Below are positions 50,856 to 60,036 of a stretch of 64,000 nucleotides of DNA, in pieces (within the stretch, counting starts at the first letter, position 1; each line of letters starts with the position of its first letter). Under the pieces are notes generated by a model. The model saw only the letters and a program-made list of their open reading frames with translations, was not told where the DNA came from and made no database searches. The stretch comes from Telmatobacter sp. DSM 110680 (GTDB lineage Bacteria > Acidobacteriota > Terriglobia > Terriglobales > Acidobacteriaceae): assembly GCF_039994875.1 (NCBI RefSeq), contig NZ_CP121196.1, forward strand, positions 310,001 through 374,000, given 5' to 3'. The position numbers and the translations under genes are program-made.

Positions 50856-51346
50856 GGATGGCGGTCTGGACAGCGAATCTGCTTGGCTGGCCGATTCTAC
50901 AAATCTCCATCGCTCGATTTACGTTGAGTCTGCCGCTGGAGAGTTTTGCGGGCGATCGCCCGTTCTATTCGATTCGATCGTGGGAACGCAGTGGGCGACT
51001 CTACAACATCTTTGCGATCAAACGATGGAAGACACTTCTGCCCGACGGAGGGCCGTGGTTCGGTGGGTTCTCTAAAAAGAAAGTCGCGGGCCGTGATCCA
51101 GCGTACCTTCAGACCTTCATCCTCGAAACGCGCCGGGCTGAGTTTGCGCACTGGTGCATGCTCTGTAGCTTCCCTGTCTTCTTCCTCTGGAACCCGCTCT
51201 GGGCTTGTCTCGTCATGGTTGCATACGCGGTGGTCGCGAATCTGCCTTTCATCATCGTGCAGAGATATAACAGGCTGGTGTTGACGAGAATCTGCGCACG
51301 CATAAGCGAGAGACAAAATATCTACACGCCGGTCGCGGCCCCTTGA
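50852..51346 (+). CDS. crtO: CrtO-like glycosyl-carotenoid acyltransferase
   Basis: ATG at 50852 overlaps the stop of crtQ (ATGA); a longer open frame upstream is the shadow of crtQ. 164 residues, matching the ~165 of the staphylococcal CrtO family: hydrophobic start (WTANLLGWPILQISIARFTL), RSWERSGRLYNIFAIKRWKT, LPDGGPWFGGFSKKKV, FILETRRAEFAHWCMLCSFP and NLPFIIVQRYNRLVL. The last gene of the carotenoid operon; it would acylate the glycosylated carotenoid acid. Confidence 0.85.
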   Translation: MRMAVWTANLLGWPILQISIARFTLSLPLESFAGDRPFYSIRSWERSGRLYNIFAIKRWKTLLPDGGPWFGGFSKKKVAGRDPAYLQTFILETRRAEFAHWCMLCSFPVFFLWNPLWACLVMVAYAVVANLPFIIVQRYNRLVLTRICARISERQNIYTPVAAP

Positions 51347-51476
51347 AGAGGCCAGGGAACGCATCCTAAGAATCCTGCTTTTTGCGCTTCAGATTGCATT
51401 TCGCACTTGATTCTGGCTGCTTTGCGTAGCTTCTCCGCTTAGAATATGAGCGATTGGAAACTTGAGAGGCCTGATT

Positions 51477-52334
51477 ATGACCGCCGGACTTTTTGTGGGG
51501 TTGTCAACGATCGACCTCATCCAGACGATCGATGAGTTTCCCTCGGCTAATACAAAAGCGGTGGCGCGCAGTCAGGAAATCCTTGTTGGCGGCCCGGCAA
51601 CGAACGCTGCCATCGCTTTCAGTCATCTTGGTGGAAGCGCCACGCTACTCGCGCCCGTCGGTCGGCACAGTCTCGCCCATCTTATAAAAGAAGAACTTCA
51701 GTCTCTCGAGATTGGTCTCATTGATCTCGCGCCAGAATGCGATCTGCCGCCTCCCATTTCTTCCGTATGGGTTAATCAGCGAGGCGATCGCAGTGTTGTT
51801 TCATTAAACGCCACGCGTTATAAGCCGCAGGCTCCGCAAGTTGATCGATCGCTGCTTCGCCAGGCGAGCATTGTGCTGGTCGATGGCCATGCAACGGAAG
51901 CATGCCGGGCGTGGGCCGGGACTGCTCGGACTGATCAGATTCCCGTCGTTTTCGATGGTGGAAGCTGGAAGCCTGGTACCGAGGGACTGCTTAGGTTCGT
52001 CGATACCGCGATCTGCTCTTCCGATTTTCGGCCTCCCGATTGCTCCAGCGAGGATGAAGTAATCGAGTATCTGCGCGCAGCCGGTGTGTCTCAAATCGCA
52101 ATTACGAAGGGCGCAGATCCTATTCGATATTTTGCAGACGTTGCATCAGGCTTCATTGAGGTACCGAGAGTGGATGTCGTCGACACTTCGGGGGCAGGAG
52201 ACATCTTCCACGGAGCATTCTGCTTCTTCACGGCTACTGGCTCAAGCTTTGTAGATTCACTGCGCGATGCCGCTCGAATCGCAACTGAGTCCTGCAGATC
52301 ACGTGGCACCCGGCAATGGATGGTTGCGCGATGA
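51477..52334 (+). CDS. PfkB-family sugar kinase
   Basis: GAGAGG precedes the ATG at 51477 at suitable spacing; a 5-codon-longer TTG form is less likely. 285 residues with the PfkB pattern: FVGLSTIDLIQTIDEFPSAN, ILVGGPATNAAIAFSHLGGS (substrate-site signature), and VVDTSGAGDIFHGAFCFFT (C-terminal ATP signature, GAGD with catalytic Asp). Substrate not identifiable. Its stop overlaps the ATPase gene of the downstream ABC transporter by four bases, so kinase and transporter are produced together, which is not a usual pairing for betaine systems. Confidence 0.88.
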   Translation: MTAGLFVGLSTIDLIQTIDEFPSANTKAVARSQEILVGGPATNAAIAFSHLGGSATLLAPVGRHSLAHLIKEELQSLEIGLIDLAPECDLPPPISSVWVNQRGDRSVVSLNATRYKPQAPQVDRSLLRQASIVLVDGHATEACRAWAGTARTDQIPVVFDGGSWKPGTEGLLRFVDTAICSSDFRPPDCSSEDEVIEYLRAAGVSQIAITKGADPIRYFADVASGFIEVPRVDVVDTSGAGDIFHGAFCFFTATGSSFVDSLRDAARIATESCRSRGTRQWMVAR

Positions 52335-53113
52335 GCGCGGCACTCGAATTTCGAGGTATCTCCGTCGAGATCGGCGAAGGCCGGCGCCTGCTCGACGACG
52401 TTTCGCTCGTCCTCGAAGAGGGAACCGTCACCGCTATCCTTGGACGCAGCGGCTCAGGAAAGACAACGCTGCTGCGCACTGCGAATCGAATGATTCAACC
52501 TATCCGTGGCCATATTTTTTTCGCGAATTCCAACGTTGAAGACATCGCTCTTGTGGACCTGCGCCGGAAAACAGGTTACGTCATTCAAGAAACCGGTCTC
52601 TTTCCGCATTTCAATGTAGAGCGCAACGTCGGCATCGTTCTTGAAGCTGAAGGACGGTCTCTGGAATCGCGCGTCCTTCGCAGCAACGAACTACTTCAAC
52701 TCGTTGGGCTCGATCCCGCAACCTTCTCGCAGCGCTTTCCCCATCAGCTCTCTGGCGGCCAGCGGCAGCGAGTTGGCCTGGCACGTGCACTGGCGGCACA
52801 GCCGAGAATTCTGCTGATGGATGAGCCATTTGGCGCGCTTGACCCGCTGACGCGCGCCGAGATGCAGGATATGCTTAGGGACCTTTTGAGAAGGCTGAAG
52901 ACCACTGTATTGCTCGTAACGCATGATCTGGACGAAGCGCTCTACCTCGCGGATCGCATCGTCTTGCTCGGTGAGGGCAAAGTGGTTGCAAATCTTCCGC
53001 GTGATCAATTCCTCAAGTCTGAACAGCCTGAGATCATTGCCTATGCCCGGGCGTTTCATCGCGGAGACTTGAATGGCTCGCCACGCCCGATTGCAAAGGA
53101 TGGATCCGTATGA
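52331..53113 (+). CDS. ABC transporter ATP-binding protein (osmoprotectant/OpuC-Osm type)
   Basis: ATG 52331 overlaps the kinase stop (ATGA); a slightly longer frame exists but lacks this coupling. 260 residues: Walker A LGRSGSGKTTLLRTANR, Q-loop YVIQETGLFPHFNVERNVGI, signature LSGGQRQRVGLARALAAQP, Walker B ILLMDEPFGALDPLTRAEMQ, H-loop VTHDLDEALYLADRI. RTANRMIQPIRGHI and LFPHFNVERNVGIVLE match the OpuCA/OsmV glycine betaine/carnitine group. The CBS pair typical of OpuCA is absent, so regulation by ionic strength may differ. Confidence 0.9.
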   Translation: MSAALEFRGISVEIGEGRRLLDDVSLVLEEGTVTAILGRSGSGKTTLLRTANRMIQPIRGHIFFANSNVEDIALVDLRRKTGYVIQETGLFPHFNVERNVGIVLEAEGRSLESRVLRSNELLQLVGLDPATFSQRFPHQLSGGQRQRVGLARALAAQPRILLMDEPFGALDPLTRAEMQDMLRDLLRRLKTTVLLVTHDLDEALYLADRIVLLGEGKVVANLPRDQFLKSEQPEIIAYARAFHRGDLNGSPRPIAKDGSV

Positions 53114-53760
53114 CCACTTCGTTCTTTGCGCAATACGACGACCAGATCGTCACGCTCACCATCGAACATCTGTGGCTGACGGCGGCCGCCATGCTGTCTG
53201 CAACTGCGCTGGCCGTTCCCACAGGCATCTGGCTTACGCGGTCGCCGCGCTGGGCGAAACCTGTAATCGGCCTGACAAACATTCTGCAGACTATTCCGTC
53301 GCTTGCGATGTTTGGATTTCTGTTGCCGCTGCCATGGCTCGGCGAGCGTGCTGCGCGCATCGCGATTGTGGCTCTCACTGCCTACGCGCTTCTTCCCATT
53401 TTGCGCAATACATATGCCGGAATTCGGGGCATCGATCCGACTCTCATCGAAGTTGCGCGTGCCATCGGCCTGACGGATACACAACGCTTGCTCAAGATTG
53501 AACTGCCGCTGGCTGCTTCTTTTATCTTTGCAGGGCTACGTACAGCCACGGTAACTTGCATCGGCATTGCGACCATCGCAGCTGCAGTGGGAGCGGGCGG
53601 GCTGGGTGAGCTGATTTTTCGTGGAGTCGCGTCGGTGGACAATCGCCTCGTTCTCGCCGGAGCCGTTCCTGCAGCCTTGCTCGCACTCGCCGCCGATGGA
53701 GCGCTGGGGCTGCTGGAGCGCCGCTTCAAGATTCGCGACGCTCAGGGCTCAACCCGATGA
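53110..53760 (+). CDS. ABC transporter permease (OpuCB/OsmW type)
   Basis: 216 residues with about five spans: IEHLWLTAAAMLSATALAVP, TNILQTIPSLAMFGFLLPLP, IAIVALTAYALLPILRNTYA, FIFAGLRTATVTCIGIATIA and RLVLAGAVPAALLALAADGA. The LRNTYAGIRGIDPTLIEVAR segment is the EAA motif that contacts the ATPase. Overlaps both neighbours by four bases. Only one permease gene is present, as expected for a homodimer or a system using one membrane subunit. Confidence 0.88.
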   Translation: MTTSFFAQYDDQIVTLTIEHLWLTAAAMLSATALAVPTGIWLTRSPRWAKPVIGLTNILQTIPSLAMFGFLLPLPWLGERAARIAIVALTAYALLPILRNTYAGIRGIDPTLIEVARAIGLTDTQRLLKIELPLAASFIFAGLRTATVTCIGIATIAAAVGAGGLGELIFRGVASVDNRLVLAGAVPAALLALAADGALGLLERRFKIRDAQGSTR

Positions 53761-54641
53761 GACGTCGTGCCTTTATCGCATGCCTGTTGTCGCTCTGCTT
53801 TTCTCTGGTGAGCTGTTCGCCACCTCGACCCGACCACCCAGTCATAGGCGCCAAAAACTTTACGGAGCAGGTCATTCTCGGAGAGTTGCTGGCGCAGGAA
53901 ATTGAGGCGAGGTCCAATCTCAAAGTCGAGCGCCGTTTCTATCTCGCCGGCAGCTACATCTGTAACCAAGCACTGGTTGCGGGACGCATCGATGCATACG
54001 TTGAATACACTGGCACCGCGCTCACAGCAATTCTGAAGCAGCCTGTCGATCGCAATCCGCAGTCCGTTCTCGATACTGTTCGCCGTTTGTACGCGTCGCG
54101 CTACGCCATCAGGGTCGCCGACCCTCTTGGATTTGAGAATACTTTTGCAATGGTGATTCGCAACGATGATGCGCGTCGGCTGCACATCTCAAGTCTCAGT
54201 CAGGCCGCGCCCTTCGCGCCGCAATGGCGTCTTGGTGTGGGATATGAGTTTGAACAGCGGCCCGATGGGCTGCCTGGACTGAGCGCTGCCTACAATCTGC
54301 ATTTCGATGGATCACCACGGACCATGGACCTCGGGTTGCTTTATCGAGCGCTGAACGCACACCAGGTCGATATGATCGCTGCCAACTCAACCGACGGCCC
54401 TATTCAGGCCTTCGCACTGGTCGCTCTCCAGGACGACCGTCACTACTTCCCTCCTTACGATGCCGTCCCTCTGGTGCGAGAGGACGCTCTTCGGCGCTGG
54501 CCGCAGATCGCGATTGCGCTTAAGGCACTTGCAAACAAGATCAGCGCGGAGGACATGCGGGCAATGAATGAAGCTGTTGACGGCCAGCACCGCGACCCCG
54601 CCGAAGTGGTGCGCGAGTATCGTATGAGGAAAGGCCTCTAA
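53757..54641 (+). CDS. Substrate-binding lipoprotein of osmoprotectant ABC transporter (OpuCC/OsmX type)
   Basis: A lipobox LVSC ends the signal (MRRRAFIACLLSLCFSLVSC). The 294-residue product has the OpuAC-like pattern VIGAKNFTEQVILGELLAQE, then SYICNQALVAGRIDAYVEYT and GTALTAILKQPV in lobe one, and TMDLGLLYRALNAHQVDMIA with NSTDGPIQAFALVALQDDRH in lobe two, the substrate-cage region. It completes the transporter; substrate probably a quaternary amine or similar solute, not provable from sequence. Confidence 0.88.
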   Translation: MRRRAFIACLLSLCFSLVSCSPPRPDHPVIGAKNFTEQVILGELLAQEIEARSNLKVERRFYLAGSYICNQALVAGRIDAYVEYTGTALTAILKQPVDRNPQSVLDTVRRLYASRYAIRVADPLGFENTFAMVIRNDDARRLHISSLSQAAPFAPQWRLGVGYEFEQRPDGLPGLSAAYNLHFDGSPRTMDLGLLYRALNAHQVDMIAANSTDGPIQAFALVALQDDRHYFPPYDAVPLVREDALRRWPQIAIALKALANKISAEDMRAMNEAVDGQHRDPAEVVREYRMRKGL

Positions 54642-54751
54642 GAACATCCTTAACATTTCCCGCACGAGTCTTCGCGGGAATACCGCCGAGGGAGCATAAT
54701 CTTTTTCACGGTATTGGCTTCCCTTTGCCGACCGTTTGAGGTCCGGAGACA

Positions 54752-55663
54752 GTGAATATAACCGATCGCCCGGAATGCTGGCCCGCGCTACCGCTCGATT
54801 CGTGGCGGGACACCTGCGCAACGCTGCACATGTGGACACAGATTGTGGGCAAGATCCGCATGCGCCTGACACCGCTCGTGAATCACTGGTGGAACGTTCC
54901 CCTGTACGTCACTGCGCGGGGTTTGACTACATCGTGCATTCCCTACGAAGACAGATCGTTTGAAATGCGATTCGATTTCATTCGCCATCGGCTGGTTCTT
55001 GAAACGAGTGACGATGTTGTCAAGACGCTTCCACTGGAGCCTCGCAGCGTTGCCGACTTTTACAGGGAGTGTTTTGCGATGCTCGAATCGGCTGGAATCA
55101 AAGTCAAGATCTGGCCGATGCCGGTGGAGATTCCGAATCCCATCCGGTTCGATCAGGATCACGAACATTCTTCCTACGACCCAGAGGCAGTGGGCAGATT
55201 CTGGCGAATCCTGCTTTCGGTAGACGCCGTCTTCCAGCAATTCCGGGCGAGATTTGTCGGCAAATGCAGTCCGGTGCATTTCTTCTGGGGAAGTTTTGAT
55301 CTTGCCGTCACGCGATTTTCGGGGCGTAAGGCTCCACCACGAGAAGGAGCGGACTCGATCACCCGTGAAGCCTATTCGCATGAAGTCAGCAGCGTAGGAT
55401 TCTGGCCCGGTGCAGGCATCACAGGGCCAGCCTTCTATTCCTACATGGCGCCAACGCCAGAGGGATTCCGCGACGCGAAGGTCCTTCCGGAAGCCGCTCA
55501 TTTTGACACAGGCATGGGCGAATTCCTCGTCATGTACGACGACATCCGCGCAGCTGCGTCTCCGAGCGATGCCCTGCTCGACTTCTGCCAGAGCACGTAT
55601 GAGGCAGGAGCGAAGGCTGCAAAATGGGACCGCGACAGCCTGGAAAGGAGTAACCCCGTCTGA
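54752..55663 (+). CDS. DUF5996 family protein
   Basis: 303 residues from a GTG start at 54752. Features of DUF5996 are WPALPLDSWRDTCATLHMWT at the start, NHWWNVPLYVTARGLTTSCI, FEMRFDFIRHRLVLETSDDV, FRARFVGKCSPVHFFWGSFD and YSHEVSSVGFWPGAGITGPA. The pattern is common to an uncharacterised soluble family; no catalytic residues are known. It stands alone between the ABC operon and a convergent GH2 gene, with only 13 bases to the latter's stop. Confidence 0.85.
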   Translation: MNITDRPECWPALPLDSWRDTCATLHMWTQIVGKIRMRLTPLVNHWWNVPLYVTARGLTTSCIPYEDRSFEMRFDFIRHRLVLETSDDVVKTLPLEPRSVADFYRECFAMLESAGIKVKIWPMPVEIPNPIRFDQDHEHSSYDPEAVGRFWRILLSVDAVFQQFRARFVGKCSPVHFFWGSFDLAVTRFSGRKAPPREGADSITREAYSHEVSSVGFWPGAGITGPAFYSYMAPTPEGFRDAKVLPEAAHFDTGMGEFLVMYDDIRAAASPSDALLDFCQSTYEAGAKAAKWDRDSLERSNPV

Positions 55664-55676
55664 TTCATTTGGCAGA

Positions 55677-58600
55677 TCAGTGCTGCTTCAAATCTGCGAG
55701 GTTGTAGGCGTCCAGTCTCACCCCTGGCCTCTCGCCTCGTGTGTCCGCATCTTCGAGTGATATGGATATTGTTCGCTTCTCGCCCGGCATGAGCGCGATG
55801 TAGTTGTCGGTGTAGAGTGCCGGTAATATCAGATCGCCTGTTTTGCTGCGCACGGCTTTCACGCGCACCATCAGTGCAGGCACCTTCGATGCATTGTGCA
55901 GTTCCACTGTGATCTGCCACTGTGCGCCGCTTTGCTTGATCTTCGTCTTGATTTCGACCTTTGCAGCGGACAGGTCACATATCCCCTGGTAGTCGCCTTC
56001 CGTTTGTCCGTGCAGATAAAAATTGGACGAAACGATCTCATCACGGCGAGACAGCGTCAAGCGAATGAAGTGTGTACGCGCCAGCCCGCCAGGAAATTCC
56101 AATTTCATCGGAGATTCAGTCGTGTCTTCGTGACTGTCTAATGTAACCTTCTTTTCCCATTTCACCGATCCATCAAGATCGATCACCTGTGCATGTGCCG
56201 ACAAGCCGGTCTGATCCCCGGCGTTGTAGTTCACAACTTCTACCGCATCCGTTGCTGCATTCCACTGGATGTGCAACGGCTCTGCAGCCTTCTTGGCGCC
56301 GTAGTAGCCCGCATCGGTGTCGAAAAAATAGTCATACGTCTGCCACAAGAGCGAGGGCCACGCGGGATGACTCATCCATATCAGCAGGCCGAGTCGATTC
56401 TTGCTCTGTCCTTCGAACATCCCGCGATACGCATCGTAATCGACAAACTGCGCGAAACTCACCCACTTATCAATATTCGTTGCTCCGCCATATTGCTTAT
56501 CTACCGCAGTGGTAAATGGATTCTGCTCATGGTAATCGTGGAGAGGCCACTGATAGCCCTGCGGCCACATCGCCGATTCAGGCATCGTCCGCCGCAGATC
56601 ATCCATCTCCACCACGTTGGGTGAACCCATCTCGCTGTGCAGCTTTGTCGGCGCATTTTCGAAGTAATAGCGCAGAGGTTCTACGCGATAAGGCCCATGT
56701 CCGCTGACGGGTCCATCCGCCGAACTGGAAATGTAATGCGATCCCGGCGCGAGCGTAGCCACCAGATTGCGCAGTCCGTCGTCGATCGGTTGCGGCGGAA
56801 AGCCCTCGTTGCGTCCGCAAAAGATTCCCAGAGACGCATGATTGCGAATGCGCAGCAGGTAGTCTTTTGCATTCACCAGAAACAGATCGTTGTCATCTGG
56901 ATCAGGCCCGTCCCAGGGATTAGCGAGCCAGAAATCCTGCCAAACCACAACACCGTTGCGATCAGCCGCGTCATAGAATGCTTCATCGCCGGTCTGCCCA
57001 ACCCAATTGCGAATCATGTTGAAGTGCTCGTCGCGGTGGTAGCGCATCGCCGTTTCGTACTCGCGCGCGCGATAACGCAGCATCGATTCTGGAAATCCCC
57101 AGTTGCCTCCACGAGCGATAAGTCTACGGCCATTGATCCATATCTTCAGCACGCCGCCGTCTTCGGAATAGGTGAACTGCCGCACACCAGCTTGAAATGA
57201 AGTCTGATCGGAAACCTCGCCGCCCTCAACAAAGCTGATCGAAACCGGGTAGAGGTTGGGATCGCCATAGCCAACGGGCCACCATAACTTCGGATTCGCG
57301 AGTCGCAGCGCCGCTTGAGTCGCAGGCGATAGCTCCACCAACTTCGTAGATTGTGCTTCAACGGTTACCGGTATCTCCACCTTGACATCGCCGAAGCTTG
57401 CTCGCAGGGTTCCGCTTACGTTCGTCGCATCGAGATTACGCAGCGTTGCTTGAATCGTGACATCCGCGTGTGTTGTATCGGGCAGAGGCAGTGTCGTCGT
57501 TACCAGCGGATCTTCAATCGTCACTGGCCCGCTTGTAGTCAGCGACACGGTACCCCAGATACCTGTGTCGCGACCACGAACAGTCGAGATCCAGTCCCAC
57601 CCTACCGAGGCATGATACGTAGGATTATCGCGGCCCAGCGCGCCGCCATTCATCGTCGGACCAGCCTTGTCTTTTGTGCTGCCCGGATTGGCCACTCGAA
57701 TTATGCGAACTGCAAGGGCATTCAGCGCGCCATGAAGAACAAAGGGTGTCACGTCGAATCGCCCACGCATGAAGCCGCCGTCGACTCGTCCTACGCGATG
57801 ACCGTTCAGATAGATGTCGGCTTTCCAGTTGATGCCGTCGAAGTTCAACCATGTGTGCTCGCCGGGACGCTGCTCGGCCGGCACATTGAACTCGTCGCGA
57901 TACCAGAAGTCGGCGCAGAAGAATGAATCGGAGATTGCGTACTGGTTGTCACCGAAGTCCGGATTGGGTATTGCGCCATCATTCAGATAGCTGGTCAACA
58001 CCGTTCCGGGAACAGTGGCGATCATCCAGCTCTTATCAGCGAAACCTGGGGTCGAAAGTTGCTCGCCGGCAGCCGATACGAGCGATGCCCGTTGTACGCG
58101 CCAATTCCCTCCTGCGAGCGGCAGCGTGCCATCGTTCTGCGCGGGAGACGGCGCATGCGGCATCACTACCAATCCGCCGCGTCCAAAGACTTCAAGTTCA
58201 CTGAGGATGTAACGATCTCCGGGCTTTTCCGGCTTCGTCATCGCTACGCGCACGTAGCGCGCATGAGTTGGCTGTGCCAGATGAATATCATCACTCGCGT
58301 TGGCTCCCGCGGTGAGCGGTTGTAATGTATTCCATTGCTTTGCATCATTCGACACCTGGATCGAACCCTCTGCGGCGCGCTGAATCCACGTGAGCGCGAC
58401 GCGATCGAAAGTGCATACTGCGCCGAGATCAACATAGACCCATTCCTCGGCGGACCGCGCGCTCATCCATGCACTCGAGAACACATCCGGCCCGGCCACA
58501 CGAATGGGCTGCCCCTTGTCAAAGAGCGCAAGTTCGGCGACTCCCCACGTATGCACATTCGCCGCCGAAAGCTGCACACGATACGAATGAAACCTAGATG

Positions 58601-59222
58601 GCGCCGGGAAGGCAATCGTTTGGAGAAAGCTCGGACCGGCTCCACGCATGTCAGGCCATTCTGTACCGGTGGCGTCGCTGACCTCCTTCCAATTCGCGCC
58701 GTCATCAGAACCCAACACCCTGAAGGTCCAGCCTCCGGTAGGTGCGTGGTCGTAGATTTTGCGCAGATACAGATCGATTCGATCTATCTCCGGTGCGTCA
58801 CCGCCGCCCTTCAGGTCAAACTCAACCCACGGCGATTCGCCCGACACATTCACAGAAGAAACAACGTTGCCATCCAGCAGGAGTTCCCGATTGTTCTTCG
58901 GCAATATGCCCGCATCACTGGTCGATGTCTCGATCCACCGCGGCACGGAAGTTTCCTTGATGCCATCTGTAATCAGTTGCGCCGTCAAGTTGTAGTCGTA
59001 GGCGCTCGACTGGTACGCCGGTCGATGGAGTGCGAGGTTGCGATACGTGTGCGTGTCCGCCGCCAATGTCGGTCCGGTGTATTCCTTCGGATCGCCGGGA
59101 TACACTCCAATACCGCGCGTATAAGTCTGGGCCTGGACAGCAAGACTGACACATGCAAGAACAAAACAGAACAGTTTCAAGAATGGCTCCGGATATGAAC
59201 GACTTGCGCCAACGCCTCTCAT
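55677..59222 (-). CDS. Glycoside hydrolase family 2 with discoidin (F5/8 type C) domains
   Basis: A signal peptide (LKLFCFVLACVSLAVQAQ) is followed by two F5/8-type beta-sandwich domains (NLALHRPAYQSSAYDYNLTA, FDLKGGGDAPEIDRIDLYLR; then EEWVYVDLGAVCTFDRVALT, SIQVSNDAKQWNTL). GH2 modules follow: sugar-binding WYRDEFNVPAEQRPGEHTWL, Ig-like and TIM barrel. The catalytic acid/base is in GIFCGRNEGFPPQ and the nucleophile candidate in LHSEMGSPNVVEM. 1181 residues. It resembles exo-beta-glucosaminidase/mannosidase branches (CsxA-like). TTG one codon upstream is an alternative start. Confidence 0.85.
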   Translation of the reverse strand: MRGVGASRSYPEPFLKLFCFVLACVSLAVQAQTYTRGIGVYPGDPKEYTGPTLAADTHTYRNLALHRPAYQSSAYDYNLTAQLITDGIKETSVPRWIETSTSDAGILPKNNRELLLDGNVVSSVNVSGESPWVEFDLKGGGDAPEIDRIDLYLRKIYDHAPTGGWTFRVLGSDDGANWKEVSDATGTEWPDMRGAGPSFLQTIAFPAPSRFHSYRVQLSAANVHTWGVAELALFDKGQPIRVAGPDVFSSAWMSARSAEEWVYVDLGAVCTFDRVALTWIQRAAEGSIQVSNDAKQWNTLQPLTAGANASDDIHLAQPTHARYVRVAMTKPEKPGDRYILSELEVFGRGGLVVMPHAPSPAQNDGTLPLAGGNWRVQRASLVSAAGEQLSTPGFADKSWMIATVPGTVLTSYLNDGAIPNPDFGDNQYAISDSFFCADFWYRDEFNVPAEQRPGEHTWLNFDGINWKADIYLNGHRVGRVDGGFMRGRFDVTPFVLHGALNALAVRIIRVANPGSTKDKAGPTMNGGALGRDNPTYHASVGWDWISTVRGRDTGIWGTVSLTTSGPVTIEDPLVTTTLPLPDTTHADVTIQATLRNLDATNVSGTLRASFGDVKVEIPVTVEAQSTKLVELSPATQAALRLANPKLWWPVGYGDPNLYPVSISFVEGGEVSDQTSFQAGVRQFTYSEDGGVLKIWINGRRLIARGGNWGFPESMLRYRAREYETAMRYHRDEHFNMIRNWVGQTGDEAFYDAADRNGVVVWQDFWLANPWDGPDPDDNDLFLVNAKDYLLRIRNHASLGIFCGRNEGFPPQPIDDGLRNLVATLAPGSHYISSSADGPVSGHGPYRVEPLRYYFENAPTKLHSEMGSPNVVEMDDLRRTMPESAMWPQGYQWPLHDYHEQNPFTTAVDKQYGGATNIDKWVSFAQFVDYDAYRGMFEGQSKNRLGLLIWMSHPAWPSLLWQTYDYFFDTDAGYYGAKKAAEPLHIQWNAATDAVEVVNYNAGDQTGLSAHAQVIDLDGSVKWEKKVTLDSHEDTTESPMKLEFPGGLARTHFIRLTLSRRDEIVSSNFYLHGQTEGDYQGICDLSAAKVEIKTKIKQSGAQWQITVELHNASKVPALMVRVKAVRSKTGDLILPALYTDNYIALMPGEKRTISISLEDADTRGERPGVRLDAYNLADLKQH

Positions 59223-59532
59223 CAATGCGAGGCGAGATCGTCTCTGCGCAAGGGAATTCTGGATTCGATGGAACGAGCAAGTTTACGCGTAGGCTTGACT
59301 CGGCGCAAACCATGTGCAGATAGTGAGAACAGGCGAAGTCGGATCGACTCAATTATCCCGCGAACCTCTGCATGCGATCAGGCATCCCTTAAGAGAAGGG
59401 AGCCATCTCTTGTTCTCGTAGCTATCTCATTCAGGTGCAGTGCAATTGCGGGCGCGTAATCTCCAATCTCCGCCCGACCCGAATACACTGCAATGACGAA
59501 AGTTCAATCGCACCCAAGACCTGGGAGAACCC
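59223..59532. other. Divergent intergenic region (310 bp), nothing identified
   Basis: It separates the GH2 gene from the aldehyde oxidoreductase operon, so both promoters should lie here. Near the operon end CTGGGAGAACCC gives a good ribosome site for 59533. No repeats or RNA gene seen. Confidence 0.4.
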
Positions 59533-60036
59533 ATGCAATTCCTCATTAACGGCAAATCGATCGAGGCCGATTTTGATGTGCGAACCTCGCTGCTCGACCT
59601 GCTTCGCGATCACCTCGGCTTACCCGGATCCAAAAAGGGATGCAACCAGGGAGCGTGCGGCGCCTGCACGGTGCTGGTGGATGGTGAGCGCATTCTTTCC
59701 TGCCTCGCTCTCGCGGTGCAATATCAAGGGCGCTCGATCACCACGATCGAAGGATTGGCCGACAGCGGGCTGCACCCTCTGCAGCAATCTTTCATTGAGC
59801 ACGACGGATTCCAATGCGGGTATTGCACTCCGGGGCAGATCTGCTCTGCAGTTGCCATGATCGAGGAGATCAAGCGCGGACTGCCAAGTCACGTGACCGC
59901 TGATTTGTCGGCGGATGCAATTGCGCTGAGCCACGACGAATTGCGCGAGCGCATGAGCGGCAATCTATGCCGTTGCGGGGCTTACAACGGCATCGTCGAC
60001 GCAATCACCGAGGTTTATGCGGAGACTACAGAATGA
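59533..60036 (+). CDS. paoA: 2Fe-2S subunit of a PaoABC-type molybdenum aldehyde oxidoreductase
   Basis: The small subunit (167 residues) of the xanthine oxidase family. It has the plant-ferredoxin-like cluster GCNQGACGACTVLVDG near residue 42 plus the isolated Cys at ERILSCLA, and the second cluster QCGYCTPGQICSAVAM and GNLCRCGAYNGIVDAI. It starts directly at MQFLINGKSIEADF with no Tat signal, unlike E. coli PaoA, so the complex is probably cytoplasmic or exported by other means. GGGAGAACCC precedes the ATG. A four-base overlap leads to paoB. Confidence 0.9.
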   Translation: MQFLINGKSIEADFDVRTSLLDLLRDHLGLPGSKKGCNQGACGACTVLVDGERILSCLALAVQYQGRSITTIEGLADSGLHPLQQSFIEHDGFQCGYCTPGQICSAVAMIEEIKRGLPSHVTADLSADAIALSHDELRERMSGNLCRCGAYNGIVDAITEVYAETTE

